DNA of 64,000 bases from Rhabdothermincola salaria (GTDB taxonomy: Bacteria > Actinomycetota > Acidimicrobiia > Acidimicrobiales > Acidimicrobilacustridaceae): NCBI RefSeq assembly GCF_021246445.1, contig NZ_JAJQXW010000001.1:1444168-1508167 (forward strand), written 5' to 3'. Under the pieces are notes generated by a model that made no database searches, was not told where the DNA came from, and saw nothing but the letters and a program-made list of their open reading frames with translations. The position numbers and the translations under genes were made by a program. Below are positions 8,389-17,459 of the stretch, one piece after another; positions within the stretch are counted from its first letter, which is position 1, and the number at the start of each line of letters is the position of its first letter.

Positions 8389-8712
8389 CTAGTGACCGCC
8401 GGGGCCGTCGGCGAGGTTGGCCAGGTTCTCCTGGCGACGACGCTCCCGCTCGGCCGACCGCTCCGCCTCGAGGTTCTCGCGCGCGATGCGGTCCTGTTCC
8501 TTCGTCCAGGCCTTGCGGTCGGCCAGCTGGGCGGCATCGAGGGTGGAGATCTCCACCCCGTTCTCGAACAGGACGTGGTAGCGGATCCAGGTGACCCCGG
8601 CCACGTAGTACACCTTGCCGGGCGTGCCCGCCGGCACCCCCGGGAGATCGACGGCGGCCACGACCTTCTGGCGCTTGCGGAAGACCTTCTCGGTGCTGAT
8701 CGTCGGGGCCAT
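8389..8712 (-). CDS. small hypothetical protein, SH3-like core plus charged helix
   Basis: 107 residues, not recognised. Residues 14-65 look like a small beta barrel (KVVAAVDLPGVPAGTPGKVYY, then a strand-rich stretch with WIRYHVLFENG), reminiscent of KOW/SH3-type folds. Residues 68-107 form a strongly charged helix full of Arg and Glu with a possible coiled coil. It is cytoplasmic by composition. The ATG has a weak GGAG eleven bases upstream. It lies 59 bp upstream of the LLM gene on the same strand and may be co-transcribed with it. A protein with a similar short barrel is encoded at 24086-24418. Confidence 0.6.
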   Translation of the reverse strand: MAPTISTEKVFRKRQKVVAAVDLPGVPAGTPGKVYYVAGVTWIRYHVLFENGVEISTLDAAQLADRKAWTKEQDRIARENLEAERSAERERRRQENLANLADGPGGH

Positions 8713-8842
8713 GGGTCTGGGGATCTCCGGTGCGGTGCGGTGCGTCGAGGACGTCGAGGTGACGCCCGGGAGGTTACCGGCCCGTGGCCGCGGCGACGAA
8801 GACCGCCCCGCAGCGCATTCGGGTCTCGGGGGGCGGCCTCGG

Positions 8843-8848
8843 TACTGT
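8843..8848 (+). promoter_or_regulatory. candidate -10 element (TACTGT) of the SDR gene
   Basis: TACTGT about 52 nt before the ATG at 8901; here a leader of roughly 45 nt with an AGGAGG ribosome-binding site is expected rather than a leaderless mRNA. Confidence 0.3.
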
Positions 8849-8900
8849 CTGGCCCGTTCGCCCCCAACGACATCGCGCCCCCCGGGCGCAGGAGGAACCC

Positions 8901-9803
8901 ATGGCTGACATCGGCTTCGACGGCAAGGTCGCCATCATCACCGGCGCCGGAGGCGGCCTCGGCCGCCAGCACGCGCTGGAGCTCGCCCGCCGCGGGGCCC
9001 GCATCGTGGTGAACGACCTCGGCGGCTCGGTCACCGGCGAGGGCGGCGACGTGGGCCCCGCCCAGAAGGTGGTGGAAGAGGTCGTCGGCCTCGGCGGCGA
9101 AGCCGTCGCCGACACCAACTCCGTCGCCACCGCCGAGGGCGGCAAGGCCGTGGTGCAGACCGCCGTCGACGCCTTCGGCACCGTCGACATCGTCGTCAAC
9201 AACGCCGGGATCCTGCGCGACAAGTCGTTCCACAACCTCACCCCCGAGCTGCTCGAGCCCGTGATCCAGGTGCACCTGCTCGGCGCGTTCTACGTCACCC
9301 AGCCGGCCTGGCTGATCATGCGCGAGAAGGGCTACGGGCGCGTCATCTCCACCTCCTCGAACTCCGGCATCCTCGGCAACTTCGGCCAGGCCAACTACGG
9401 CGCCGCCAAGATGGGCCTCGTCGGTCTCACCCGGGTGCTGGCCATCGAGGGTCGCAAGTACAACATCAAGGCCAACGCCATCGCCCCGGTCGCGGCCACC
9501 CGCATGACCGAGGACATGTTCGGCAAGGCCGGCGACCAGCTCGATCCCGCCCTCGTGAGCCCCCTGGTGGCCTACCTGGCCTCGGAGGCCTGCGACGTCA
9601 GCGGCGAGGTCTACTCGGCCGCCGGCGGGATCATCAGCCGCTTCTTCATCGGCCTGACCGACGGCTACTACAACCCGGAGCTGACCGCCGAGGACCTCGC
9701 CGAGCACCTGGGCCAGATCCGCGACGAGTCGAGCTACATCGTGCCCGAGGACTCCAGCGGCGAGATCAACAAGATCGTCAAGACCGTCCTCGGCGAGGGC
9801 TGA
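8901..9803 (+). CDS. SDR family dehydrogenase, HSD17B4 / peroxisomal-type 3-hydroxyacyl-CoA dehydrogenase-like
   Basis: 300 residues. The NAD(P)-binding loop TGAGGGLG lies near residues 14-21, NNAG near 98-101, and the catalytic set is Ser (STSSNSG), then YGAAK with the Tyr-x3-Lys pair. The long insert after VVNDLGG (GSVTGEGGDVGPAQKV) and the C-terminal extension are typical of the dehydrogenase half of multifunctional enzyme 2, which oxidises 3-hydroxyacyl-CoA in fatty-acid or steroid side-chain beta-oxidation. AGGAGG sits ideally before the ATG. An IR terminator follows at 9862-9885. The substrate is not readable from the sequence. Confidence 0.87.
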   Translation: MADIGFDGKVAIITGAGGGLGRQHALELARRGARIVVNDLGGSVTGEGGDVGPAQKVVEEVVGLGGEAVADTNSVATAEGGKAVVQTAVDAFGTVDIVVNNAGILRDKSFHNLTPELLEPVIQVHLLGAFYVTQPAWLIMREKGYGRVISTSSNSGILGNFGQANYGAAKMGLVGLTRVLAIEGRKYNIKANAIAPVAATRMTEDMFGKAGDQLDPALVSPLVAYLASEACDVSGEVYSAAGGIISRFFIGLTDGYYNPELTAEDLAEHLGQIRDESSYIVPEDSSGEINKIVKTVLGEG

Positions 9804-9861
9804 CCCCGAGGGCGAGCAGGCGTCGGGCCCGGAGCCGGCCCCGACCGAGACCGCGCGTACA

Positions 9862-9885
9862 GGGCCCCGGCGGGTGCCGGGGCCC
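9862..9885. terminator. GC-rich hairpin between convergent genes
   Basis: GGGCCCCGGC and its exact complement are separated by GGGT. It sits between the ends of the SDR gene (+) and the FtsX permease gene (-) and may serve both. There is no U-tract, as is usual in high-GC actinobacteria. Confidence 0.55.
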
Positions 9886-9906
9886 GCTCGCGTGCGGTCC
9901 GAGGCG

Positions 9907-12453
9907 TCAGTCCGTGGAGATGGCCGAGAGGATGTCGAGCCGGGCCGCCCGGCGAGCCGGCGGTATGGCGGCCACGACCCCGGCCAGCGCGGCGATCACC
10001 ACCACCACGACGAGGGTCCCCACCGGCAGGGTGAAGCTGGTGAAGCCCTGGCTGGCGAGGGCCTGCACCAACGCCCACCCGAAGACAGCACCGATCACGA
10101 GCCCCATCAGGGTGCCCAGCACGGCGATGATCACCGACTCCCATCGCACGGACGACCGCATCTGGCGACGGGTCATCCCGACGGCGCGCAGCAACCCGAG
10201 CTCGCGGGTGCGCTCGAAGACCGACAGCGCCAGCGTGTTGGCGATACCGATGAGGGCGATGACCACGGCCAGCAGCAACAGCACGTAGACGAGGTTCAGG
10301 AGCTGGTTGAGCTGGCCCACGATGGCGTCGGCGAACTCGGTCTTGTCCTGCAGGTCGGCGTTGGGGAAGGCGTCGGTGACGGTGGAGATGGCGGCCCGCC
10401 CGTCATCGAGCGACACTCCGTCGGCGAGAGCGACGAAGACGATGGCGTCGAGCAGGACCTCGTTGTTGGCGTCGTAGGTCGACAGGCCGGTGGCGTACTC
10501 GCCGAGCACCTCCTCCTGGCTGAAGAGAGCCACGATCCGCAACTGCTGCTCGCCGGTGGTCGGGTACACGACCGAGACGGTGTCGCCGAGCGCCCAGCCC
10601 TTGTCGTCGGCGGTCTGGTCGTACACGGCGATGGTGCCCTCATCGGCGAGGGCGGCGATGTCGCCCTCCTCCACGCCGATGTCGGCCACCCGGGCGAACT
10701 CCTCCGCGCCGAGGCCGGTGAGGAAGGTGCCGTTGCCGTCGACCTGGGCCACCCCGGTGCGCAGCTCGGCCACCGCCTCCACCTCCGGCAGCGCCCGGAT
10801 GTCGTCGGCCACGGTGGGGCTGAGCCCACCCTGGAACCCGGCGTTGGACTGCACGACGAAGTCGCTCACGAAGCCGTCGTCGACCGTCGCCCGGATGGAC
10901 GTCGACGCCGAGGCGGCCACGATCGTGATGAAGCCCACCAGGCCGACGCCGATCATCAGCGCCGCGGCCGTGGACGACGTGCGCTTCGGGTTGCGCATGG
11001 CGTTCTCGCGGGCCAGGTGGCCGGCGATGCCGCGCAGGTGGGGCAGCGGCCACCCGATGACGCGGGTCAGCGGGCCGGCGATCACCGGCCCGAGCACGGC
11101 CACGCCCATGAACGTGAGGGCGGCGCCGAGCCCGACGATGGCTGCTGCGTTGTCGACGTCGGCCCCGAGGCCGAGGGCCACCGCCCCACCGCCCAGGGCC
11201 AGCACGGCGACGCCGGCCACGGCCCGCAGGACCGAGCGGCCGGACTCGTCGTGGGCCACGTCGCGCAGGGCGGCGATGGGTGGCACCCGCGAGGCCCGAC
11301 GGGCCGGGAGCACCGCGGAGACGAGGGTGATGACCACCCCCACGACGATGGGCACGACGATGGCGTTGGGCTCCACGGTGAGGCCGTCGGCCGGGATGTC
11401 GATGCCCAACGAGGCGAACAGGTTGCGCAGACCGATCGCCACGCCCAGGCCGGCGAGCACACCCACGGCCGAGGCGACGAGGGCGGTCACGACGGCCTCG
11501 ATGAGCACCGAGGAGAGGACCTGTCGGCGGGCCGCCCCGATGGCCCGCAACAACGCCATCTCGCGGGTGCGTTGGGCCACGATGATCGAGAACGTGTTGT
11601 AGATGATGAACGCCCCGACGAAGAGGGCGATCAGGGCGAACGTCAACAAGAAGGTGTTGAAGAAGCCCAGCTGGTCGCGGGTGGTGGACTGCTGCTCCTC
11701 GGTGAGGTCGTCGCCGGTGATGGCCTCGAGGCCGGCGGGGAGCGCGGCGGCGACCCGCTCGGCCAGCTCAGCTTGGGCGATTCCCTCCTCGGCCGCCGCC
11801 AACACGCTGACCAACCGGCCCTCGAGGCCGAACAGCTCCTGGGCGGTGGGGAGAGCGAAGGCGGCGATCGAGGCACCGAGCGGGCTGTCGACGTTGCCGA
11901 ACCGGGCGATGCCGGCGACCGTGAACTCCTGGGACCCCGTTGCGGTGAGGACGGTGACCGGGTCGCCCACCCGGAAGTCCCCGGTGTCGGCGGACGCCTT
12001 GTCCATCACCACCTCGTCGGGCCCCGCCGGGGGACCGCCTTCGGCCAACCGCAGCGGGTTCAGCTCGGGGTCGTCACCCCAGGCGAAGCCCAGCGTCGGG
12101 GCGCCCTGGTTGGGGTTGCCGATGGCCTCCCCTTCCTTGTCGACGAACTGCGCGTAGCCACTCACGTCGCCCTCGGCCACCCGCACGCCGGGGACCGCCG
12201 CCACCTCGCCGAGCACCGACTCGTCGATGGTGCCGCGCTGCTCGCCGAAATCGGTCTCGACCACCTCGGCCGAGCGCACCACGACGTCGGTGCCGGCGTT
12301 GATGTCGGCGAAGAGCCCGTCGAACGTGGACCCGATGGTGGCGGTGAGCACCAGGGTGCCCGACATGAACGCCACCCCGAGCAGGATGGCGAGAGCCGTC
12401 GTGGCCAGGCGGACCTTGTGGGCGAGCAAGCCGCGGAGGGTGACGCGCAGCAT
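9907..12453 (-). CDS. ABC transporter permease with two FtsX domains
   Basis: 848 residues. An N-terminal TM helix (about 15-37) is followed by a large extracytoplasmic domain, then three TM helices around residues 265-400, further TM segments at 430-490, a second extracytoplasmic domain and three C-terminal TM helices near 710-835. Both helical bundles carry FtsX-like features (RTREMALLRAIGAARRQV and RTRELGLLRAVGMTRRQM coupling segments). It belongs to the MacB/LolC-like ABC permeases that move lipids or lipoproteins or regulate cell-wall enzymes. No ATPase gene lies beside it, so its partner must be encoded elsewhere. GGAGATCCC before the ATG serves as ribosome-binding site. Confidence 0.88.
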   Translation of the reverse strand: MLRVTLRGLLAHKVRLATTALAILLGVAFMSGTLVLTATIGSTFDGLFADINAGTDVVVRSAEVVETDFGEQRGTIDESVLGEVAAVPGVRVAEGDVSGYAQFVDKEGEAIGNPNQGAPTLGFAWGDDPELNPLRLAEGGPPAGPDEVVMDKASADTGDFRVGDPVTVLTATGSQEFTVAGIARFGNVDSPLGASIAAFALPTAQELFGLEGRLVSVLAAAEEGIAQAELAERVAAALPAGLEAITGDDLTEEQQSTTRDQLGFFNTFLLTFALIALFVGAFIIYNTFSIIVAQRTREMALLRAIGAARRQVLSSVLIEAVVTALVASAVGVLAGLGVAIGLRNLFASLGIDIPADGLTVEPNAIVVPIVVGVVITLVSAVLPARRASRVPPIAALRDVAHDESGRSVLRAVAGVAVLALGGGAVALGLGADVDNAAAIVGLGAALTFMGVAVLGPVIAGPLTRVIGWPLPHLRGIAGHLARENAMRNPKRTSSTAAALMIGVGLVGFITIVAASASTSIRATVDDGFVSDFVVQSNAGFQGGLSPTVADDIRALPEVEAVAELRTGVAQVDGNGTFLTGLGAEEFARVADIGVEEGDIAALADEGTIAVYDQTADDKGWALGDTVSVVYPTTGEQQLRIVALFSQEEVLGEYATGLSTYDANNEVLLDAIVFVALADGVSLDDGRAAISTVTDAFPNADLQDKTEFADAIVGQLNQLLNLVYVLLLLAVVIALIGIANTLALSVFERTRELGLLRAVGMTRRQMRSSVRWESVIIAVLGTLMGLVIGAVFGWALVQALASQGFTSFTLPVGTLVVVVVIAALAGVVAAIPPARRAARLDILSAISTD

Positions 12454-12608
12454 GGGATCTCCGGTTCCAGGGGGCAGGGGGGCAGGCGAGGATCGGTCTC
12501 AGCCTTGCACCGATGGCCGCGCCCGGCATCCGGTTTCGCCGGCACCGAACCGCATCCCGGCCCTGCGACCGTGGTACGAGTATCCGACCCCGACGTAGGA
12601 CCGGACCC

Positions 12609-14519
12609 ATGGACGACAACAGCATCCTCATCGGACTGGGCACGATCGTCGTGCTCGGGATCGGCATGCAGTGGCTGTCGCGACGCATCCGCCTGCCCGC
12701 CATCTTGTTGCTCCTGGGCGCCGGGCTGGTGGCCGGGCCCGGGCTCGATCTGGTGAAGCCCGACGAGATCTTCGGCGACGCCCTGTTCCCCGTGGTCTCG
12801 CTGGCGGTGGGCCTGTTGCTGTTCGAAGGTGGCCTCGGGCTCGACATCGCCGAGCTCCGGGCCCACGGGCCCAAGCCGGTGGTGCGCCTGGTCACCGTGG
12901 GCGTGGCCATCACGGCCGTGGCGCTCGCCCTGGTGTCGATGCCCCTGTTCTCGCTGCCGGCGGGCGAGGCGGCCCTGCTCGGCGCCCTGCTCGTGGTGAG
13001 CGGGCCCACCGTCGTGGGGCCGTTGCTGAAGCTGGCCCGTCCCCGACCGCCGTCGTCGACGATCCTGCGCTGGGAGGGCATCGTCATCGACCCCATCGGC
13101 GCCACGCTGGCCCTCATCGTGCTCCAGGTGGTGCTCGGCGGCGACGAGCCCCTCGTGCGCCTGGTCGTGACCATCGCCGCCGGCATGGGCGCCGGACTCG
13201 CCGGCGCAATGGTGTTGATCGCCGCTCTCCGCCGCTTCGCCGTGCCCGACGAGTTGGAGCTGGCGGTCACCTTCATGGTGGTCATCGCCTCGTACACGGT
13301 GGCCGAGGCGATCGCCTCGGAATCCGGGCTGTTCGCCACCACGGCATTCGGCGTGCTGCTCGCCAACCAGCGCTACGTGCAGGTCAGGCGCATCACCGCG
13401 TTCAACGAGAACATCGGCATCATCCTGCTCGGGGGGCTCTTCATCGTCCTGGCCGCCCGCACCCAGGTCGACCAGCTCCTCCACCTGCTGTTGCCGTCGC
13501 TGGGGCTGGTCGCCTTCGCCGTGGTGGTCGTGCGCCCGTTCGTCACCTGGCTCTGCACCGCGGGAACCGCCATGCGGATGCCCGATCGCATCTTCATCGG
13601 TGCGATGGCCCCCCGGGGCATCGTGGCCGCCGCCACCTCCGCCCTGTTCAGCCTGAAGCTCGCCGATGCCGGCGTCACCGACGAGGGCAGCCAGGACCTG
13701 GCGTCGATCGTGTTCCTCGTCATCGTGGGCACCTGCCTCGTCTACGGGGTCACCGCGGCCCCCCTCGCCCGACGCATCGGGGTGGCGCTGCCCGACCCCA
13801 ACGGCGTGCTGCTCGTGGGCAGCCCCCCGTGGTTGCTCTCCTTGGCCGACCGGCTGAGCGAGCACGACGTCGACGTCTCGGTCGTGGCGACCAACCGCTA
13901 CGAGCTGGCCGGGCGCAGCCACCCCTGGAAGCTCTTCACCGCCCCGATGATGTCGGCGCGGGTCGATCCGGCGTTCGCCGGCGTGCACTCGGCGGTGATC
14001 GCCGCACTCGACGACGAGCACAACGCCGTGGCCCTGGCCCGCGCGCTCGAGGACCTGTCCCGGTCCGACGTCTTCGTGCTGCCGGCCTCGCAGCGCCCGG
14101 CCACCCTCCAGCAGCCGAGGACCCGATGGGGTCGCATCGCCGGCCGCATCGCCGGCCCCCTCCCCCAGGCGGCCACCGGCCCCACGTCCGCCGTCGGCCT
14201 CGGCGGCGACGGCGGCCCGGGGATGGGCCCGGTCGAGGGGGACGAGGAGCTGGTCGAGGTGGCCCCGGCCGCCACGTGGACCCGGCGGCCGTTCGCCCAC
14301 GGGGTCACCCAGCGCCAGCTGGCGCAGGCCTTCGAGGAGCACGGTGCCGTGCGGGCCATCGAGATCGACGCCGACGCCACCGACGCCAGGGCCGTCGAGG
14401 CCGTGCCCGAGGGCGTCATCCTGCTCTGCGTGCTACACAGCAGCGGTCGCCTCGACCTGGCCCCCAGGCGAGCCACGGTGGGCCCCGGCGACACCGTGTT
14501 CGTCCTCGGCGAGGGGTAG
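12609..14519 (+). CDS. CPA1-type cation/proton antiporter with C-terminal RCK-like domain
   Basis: 636 residues. The first 400 residues form about 12 TM helices of a Na+/H+ (or K+/H+) exchanger: LLFEGGLGLDIAEL, the GPTVVGPLLKLARP stretch, EGIVIDPIGATLAL with the conserved Asp pair region, and MAPRGIVAAATSALFSL. Residues from about 405 contain a TrkA-N-like Rossmann unit (GVLLVGSPPWLLSLADRL) that lacks the standard GxGxxG, a Gly/Pro-rich insert around 515-545, and a TrkA-C-like end (PGDTVFVLGEG). It exports cations at the inner membrane, probably gated by a ligand. ATG 12609 follows an imperfect TAGGAC; no Shine-Dalgarno sequence is seen. Confidence 0.85.
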   Translation: MDDNSILIGLGTIVVLGIGMQWLSRRIRLPAILLLLGAGLVAGPGLDLVKPDEIFGDALFPVVSLAVGLLLFEGGLGLDIAELRAHGPKPVVRLVTVGVAITAVALALVSMPLFSLPAGEAALLGALLVVSGPTVVGPLLKLARPRPPSSTILRWEGIVIDPIGATLALIVLQVVLGGDEPLVRLVVTIAAGMGAGLAGAMVLIAALRRFAVPDELELAVTFMVVIASYTVAEAIASESGLFATTAFGVLLANQRYVQVRRITAFNENIGIILLGGLFIVLAARTQVDQLLHLLLPSLGLVAFAVVVVRPFVTWLCTAGTAMRMPDRIFIGAMAPRGIVAAATSALFSLKLADAGVTDEGSQDLASIVFLVIVGTCLVYGVTAAPLARRIGVALPDPNGVLLVGSPPWLLSLADRLSEHDVDVSVVATNRYELAGRSHPWKLFTAPMMSARVDPAFAGVHSAVIAALDDEHNAVALARALEDLSRSDVFVLPASQRPATLQQPRTRWGRIAGRIAGPLPQAATGPTSAVGLGGDGGPGMGPVEGDEELVEVAPAATWTRRPFAHGVTQRQLAQAFEEHGAVRAIEIDADATDARAVEAVPEGVILLCVLHSSGRLDLAPRRATVGPGDTVFVLGEG

Positions 14520-14570
14520 CGGCCGGGCCACGGCGGGCCGGGGACCTCGGCCTTCGTCGTCGACCCTGGG

Positions 14571-15029
14571 TCAGCGGTCGTCGGCGTCGGCGTCCTCGGC
14601 GGCGATCGAGCGGCCCATCACCGGCGACCCGTGGTGGGCCAGCATCCGCCATCGCCCCTCGGGGTCGCGGGCGAAGAGGTTGAGCACCGCCACGGTGGCC
14701 CCACCGTCGTCGCCGAGGAGGTTCTCGTCGCAGGTCACCCAGGCGACGTCGCCGGCCACCACCACCTCTTCGTCGGTGACGATGAACTGCAGCCGTTGCG
14801 GACCGTCGAACAGCGCCGCCCAGCTGGCGGCCACCTGACCCCAGCCGCGCAGGGTGACCCACCCGGGGTGGACGCAGGTGACCTCGGCGTCGTGCGCCCA
14901 CAGGTCCGACATGGCATCGAGGTCGCGGGCCTCGAAGGCGGCGTAGAAGGTGCGGTTGGCCTCACGCACCGCCGCGGTGTCGGCGGCCCGGTCGGGCGAG
15001 GGTCCGTCGGGCTGGGCCACGACGTGCAC
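14571..15029 (-). CDS. SnoaL-like / nuclear transport factor 2 fold protein
   Basis: 152 residues. An initial helix with VREANRTFYAAFEARDLDAM, then SDLWAHDAEVTCVHPGW and several strands ending in WRMLAHHGSPV, match the NTF2-like/DUF4440 pattern of small alpha+beta barrels. Members are enzymes, ligand-binding or immunity proteins; nothing here defines a substrate, although the AHHGSPV end is common in the actinobacterial group. GTG 15029 is used; GTG 15020 would shorten it by three residues. It is divergent from the nuclease gene and convergent with the antiporter. Confidence 0.78.
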   Translation of the reverse strand: MHVVAQPDGPSPDRAADTAAVREANRTFYAAFEARDLDAMSDLWAHDAEVTCVHPGWVTLRGWGQVAASWAALFDGPQRLQFIVTDEEVVVAGDVAWVTCDENLLGDDGGATVAVLNLFARDPEGRWRMLAHHGSPVMGRSIAAEDADADDR

Positions 15030-15093
15030 GGTACAAGCGCTCCGGGCAGGCCCGGGCCGTCCGGGGTCACGGACCGGTGTCGCGAGGGGTGCC

Positions 15094-15099
15094 TACCCT
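15094..15099 (+). promoter_or_regulatory. -10 element (TACCCT) of the RecB-like nuclease gene
   Basis: TACCCT ends 6 nt before ATG 15106; leaderless pattern. Confidence 0.55.
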
Positions 15100-15105
15100 G
15101 GGACC

Positions 15106-15984
15106 ATGCCGTTGGAGCTGCCCACCTCGCTGTCGCCGTCGAAGGTCTCGTCCTTCACCGAGTGCGCGCTCGCCTTCCGCTTCTCGGCGATCGATCGCCT
15201 CCCCGACCCGCCCACCGTGGCCACCGTGCGAGGCACCCTCGTCCACGCCGCCCTCGAGCGCCTCATGCTCCTCCCACCCGAGCAGCGGGTCCCGTCGGCC
15301 GGTCAAGCGTGCCTGGCCGAGGCGTGGGCGGCGGCCGACGACGACCCGGAGCTGGTCGCCCTCGACCTCGACGACGCAGGACGGGCCGGCCTCGTCGCCG
15401 ACGCCGAGGCCCTGATCGAGCGGTACTTCTCCCTCGAGGACCCCACCACGGTCACCCCCATCGGTCTCGAGCTCAAGATGGAGACCGACATCGACGGCCT
15501 GCGCCTGCGCGGCATCATCGACCGCCTCGAGCTCGACGCCGACGGTGAGCTGGTCGTCACCGACTACAAGACCGGGCGGGCCCCCAACCAGAACTTCGAG
15601 CAGTCGCGGCTCGGAGGCGTCCACTTCTACGCCTTCCTGTGCGAGCAGGTCCTCGGGCGCCGGCCGGCTCGCGTCCAGCTGCTCTACCTCGCCGACCCGG
15701 TGGCCATCGTCACCGTGCCCACCGAGCAGTCCATCCGAGGCCTGCAGCGCAAGGTACGCGCCATCTGGACCGCCATCGAGCGGGCGTGCGAGAAGGAGAA
15801 CTTCGCCCCCCGCACCTCCCGTCTGTGCGACTACTGCGCCTACAAGGCCTACTGCCCGTCGTTCGGGGGCAGCATCGCCGAGGCCGAGCGCGTGGCCGGC
15901 GAGCTCGCCGCCCAGGCCGAGCTCGGCACGGCCCACGCCACCGACGGGGCCGCCGTCGCGGTGCCCGTAGCATCGGCCGGGTGA
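15106..15984 (+). CDS. RecB/Cas4-type PD-(D/E)XK exonuclease with probable Fe-S cysteine cluster
   Basis: 292 residues. It starts with LSPSKVSSFTECALAFRF, the N-terminal motif of RecB-family nucleases, and carries the nuclease core GIIDRLE...VVTDYKTGR (about 137-157) with the Asp and Asp-Tyr-Lys residues of motifs II and III. One N-terminal Cys (near 18) plus CDYCAYKAYC (about 242-251) form a pattern like the 4Fe-4S staple of AddB/Cas4-type enzymes. It probably processes DNA ends in repair; no helicase domain is attached. The stop overlaps the start of the PAP2 gene (GTGA), so the two are coupled. Confidence 0.84.
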   Translation: MPLELPTSLSPSKVSSFTECALAFRFSAIDRLPDPPTVATVRGTLVHAALERLMLLPPEQRVPSAGQACLAEAWAAADDDPELVALDLDDAGRAGLVADAEALIERYFSLEDPTTVTPIGLELKMETDIDGLRLRGIIDRLELDADGELVVTDYKTGRAPNQNFEQSRLGGVHFYAFLCEQVLGRRPARVQLLYLADPVAIVTVPTEQSIRGLQRKVRAIWTAIERACEKENFAPRTSRLCDYCAYKAYCPSFGGSIAEAERVAGELAAQAELGTAHATDGAAVAVPVASAG

Positions 15985-16673
15985 CCGACACCGAGGCGTC
16001 GCCGACCGACGCAGACCCCACCGACGACCCGGCCGAGGAGACCTTGCCCCCCGAGGGGCTGATCGACGCCACCATCGAGGCCATCGAGACGACGCACCCC
16101 TCGATCCCGCTGCCCTCGCACTCCGTCGATCCCCCCCACCGGCTCTCACCCGTCCAGCGCTTCGACGACGCCGTCGACCAGGCCTTCGATCGCGTCCGGG
16201 GCACCGAGCCGGCGGACCGCATCATGTACGCCCTCACCGAGCTCGGCGACTTCGGCCTGATCTGGGTCCTGCTCGGTTTCACCCGGGGTCTGCGCTCCGA
16301 TGCCGATGCCACCGCGGCGTGGCGCCTCGCGGCCGCCCTGGGGGTCGAGTCCGTGCTCCTGAACGGCCTCATCAAGAGCCAGTTCAAGCGGGAGCGTCCG
16401 GTGGCCCAGGAACCGCGGCCCTACAAGATGCGGATCCCGCTCACCACCTCGTTCCCCAGCGGCCACTCGAGCACCGCCATGTTGGCGTCGCTGCTGCTCA
16501 CCCAACACTCCCCACGCTCGGTGAAGCCCTTCTACTTCGGACTGGCCGCGCTGGTGGCCGCCAGCCGGGTGCACGTGCGCATCCACCACGCCTCCGACGT
16601 CGTCGGCGGGGTGGCCGTGGGCACGGTGTTCGGCCTCGTGGCCCGCAGGGTCTGGCCGCTCAAGAAGACCTGA
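15981..16673 (+). CDS. PAP2 family (acid phosphatase/phospholipid phosphatase) membrane protein
   Basis: 230 residues. After an acidic N-terminal tail of about 70 residues come TM helices and the three phosphatase motifs in order: KSQFKRERP, PSGHS, and SRVHVRIHHASD with the nucleophilic His. It should dephosphorylate a lipid phosphate such as phosphatidate or isoprenyl pyrophosphate at the membrane. The GTG at 15981 overlaps the nuclease stop by 4 nt. The pairing of a nuclease with a lipid phosphatase has no obvious functional logic and may reflect only shared transcription. Confidence 0.86.
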   Translation: MTDTEASPTDADPTDDPAEETLPPEGLIDATIEAIETTHPSIPLPSHSVDPPHRLSPVQRFDDAVDQAFDRVRGTEPADRIMYALTELGDFGLIWVLLGFTRGLRSDADATAAWRLAAALGVESVLLNGLIKSQFKRERPVAQEPRPYKMRIPLTTSFPSGHSSTAMLASLLLTQHSPRSVKPFYFGLAALVAASRVHVRIHHASDVVGGVAVGTVFGLVARRVWPLKKT

Positions 16674-16779
16674 CACCCGCCGTGCCCCTTCTGCTCCCGG
16701 GCGCCGCACCCCCACGAGCCCGACGGGCGTTGCCCACCCCACCGGAATATCCGCCCCCCGACCAAGGGTTCGCCCCACC

Positions 16780-17379
16780 GTGCCTCTGACCTTCTCGCTC
16801 ACCTGGGACTACCGCTGCCCCTTCGCCCGCATCGTGCACCGCCACGTCGTCGACGCCCTCCTCGACGGCGCCGACTGGGACGTCACCTTCGTGCCCTTCT
16901 GCCTCGGCCAGGTCCACGTCGAGCCCGGCGAGGTGCCCATCTGGGATCGACCCGACGACGACACCGGCCTGCTCGCCCTGCAGGCCGCGGTCGTCGTGCG
17001 CGACCAGGATCCCGATCGCTTCTGGCCGCTGCATCGCCGCCTGTTCGAGGCCCGCCACGCCGAAGGTGCCCAGCTGCGCGACGAGGCCGTGCTGCGCCAA
17101 CTGCTCGCGGCCGAAGGGGTCGATGCCGACGCCGTCTTCACCGAGGTCGCCACCGGACGTCCCCTGACCACCGTGCGCGCCGAACACGAGGCGGCCGCCC
17201 GCGACCTCGACGTGTGGGGGGTCCCCACGTTCATGGCCGGCGGTCGCGCCGCGTTCGTCCGGCTGATGGACCTGCCCCACGACGCCGCCGATGCTCGACG
17301 TAGCGTCGAGCAGTGCGTCACCATGCTCACGGACTGGCCGGCGCTCAACGAGTTCAAGCACACCAGCCTCGACCGCTGA
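16780..17379 (+). CDS. DsbA-fold (thioredoxin-like) oxidoreductase family protein
   Basis: 199 residues. WDYRCPFAR near residues 9-17 is the active-site loop of the DSBA/2-hydroxychromene-2-carboxylate isomerase family, but only one Cys of the usual CxxC is present. The cis-Pro loop VWGVPTFMAGGR lies near 146-157. With no signal peptide and a single Cys it is probably a cytoplasmic glutathione- or mycothiol-S-transferase-like enzyme rather than a disulfide oxidase. GTG 16780 is the only start in the frame near the homologous N-terminus. The 106-bp gap upstream holds no clear promoter. Confidence 0.78.
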   Translation: MPLTFSLTWDYRCPFARIVHRHVVDALLDGADWDVTFVPFCLGQVHVEPGEVPIWDRPDDDTGLLALQAAVVVRDQDPDRFWPLHRRLFEARHAEGAQLRDEAVLRQLLAAEGVDADAVFTEVATGRPLTTVRAEHEAAARDLDVWGVPTFMAGGRAAFVRLMDLPHDAADARRSVEQCVTMLTDWPALNEFKHTSLDR

Positions 17380-17459
17380 CCGGGACGAGCACCGAACACC
17401 GAACACCGAACACCGCCCAGCAGCATCGGGCACCCCTGCGCAGCACTGACGGAGCGGAC

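Noticed and set aside
9874-12756. 960-residue plus-strand reading frame opposite the permease gene
   Set aside because: Rich in Gly, His, Asp and Arg with no domain; a typical GC-rich shadow. The permease on the other strand has clear TM helices and motifs.
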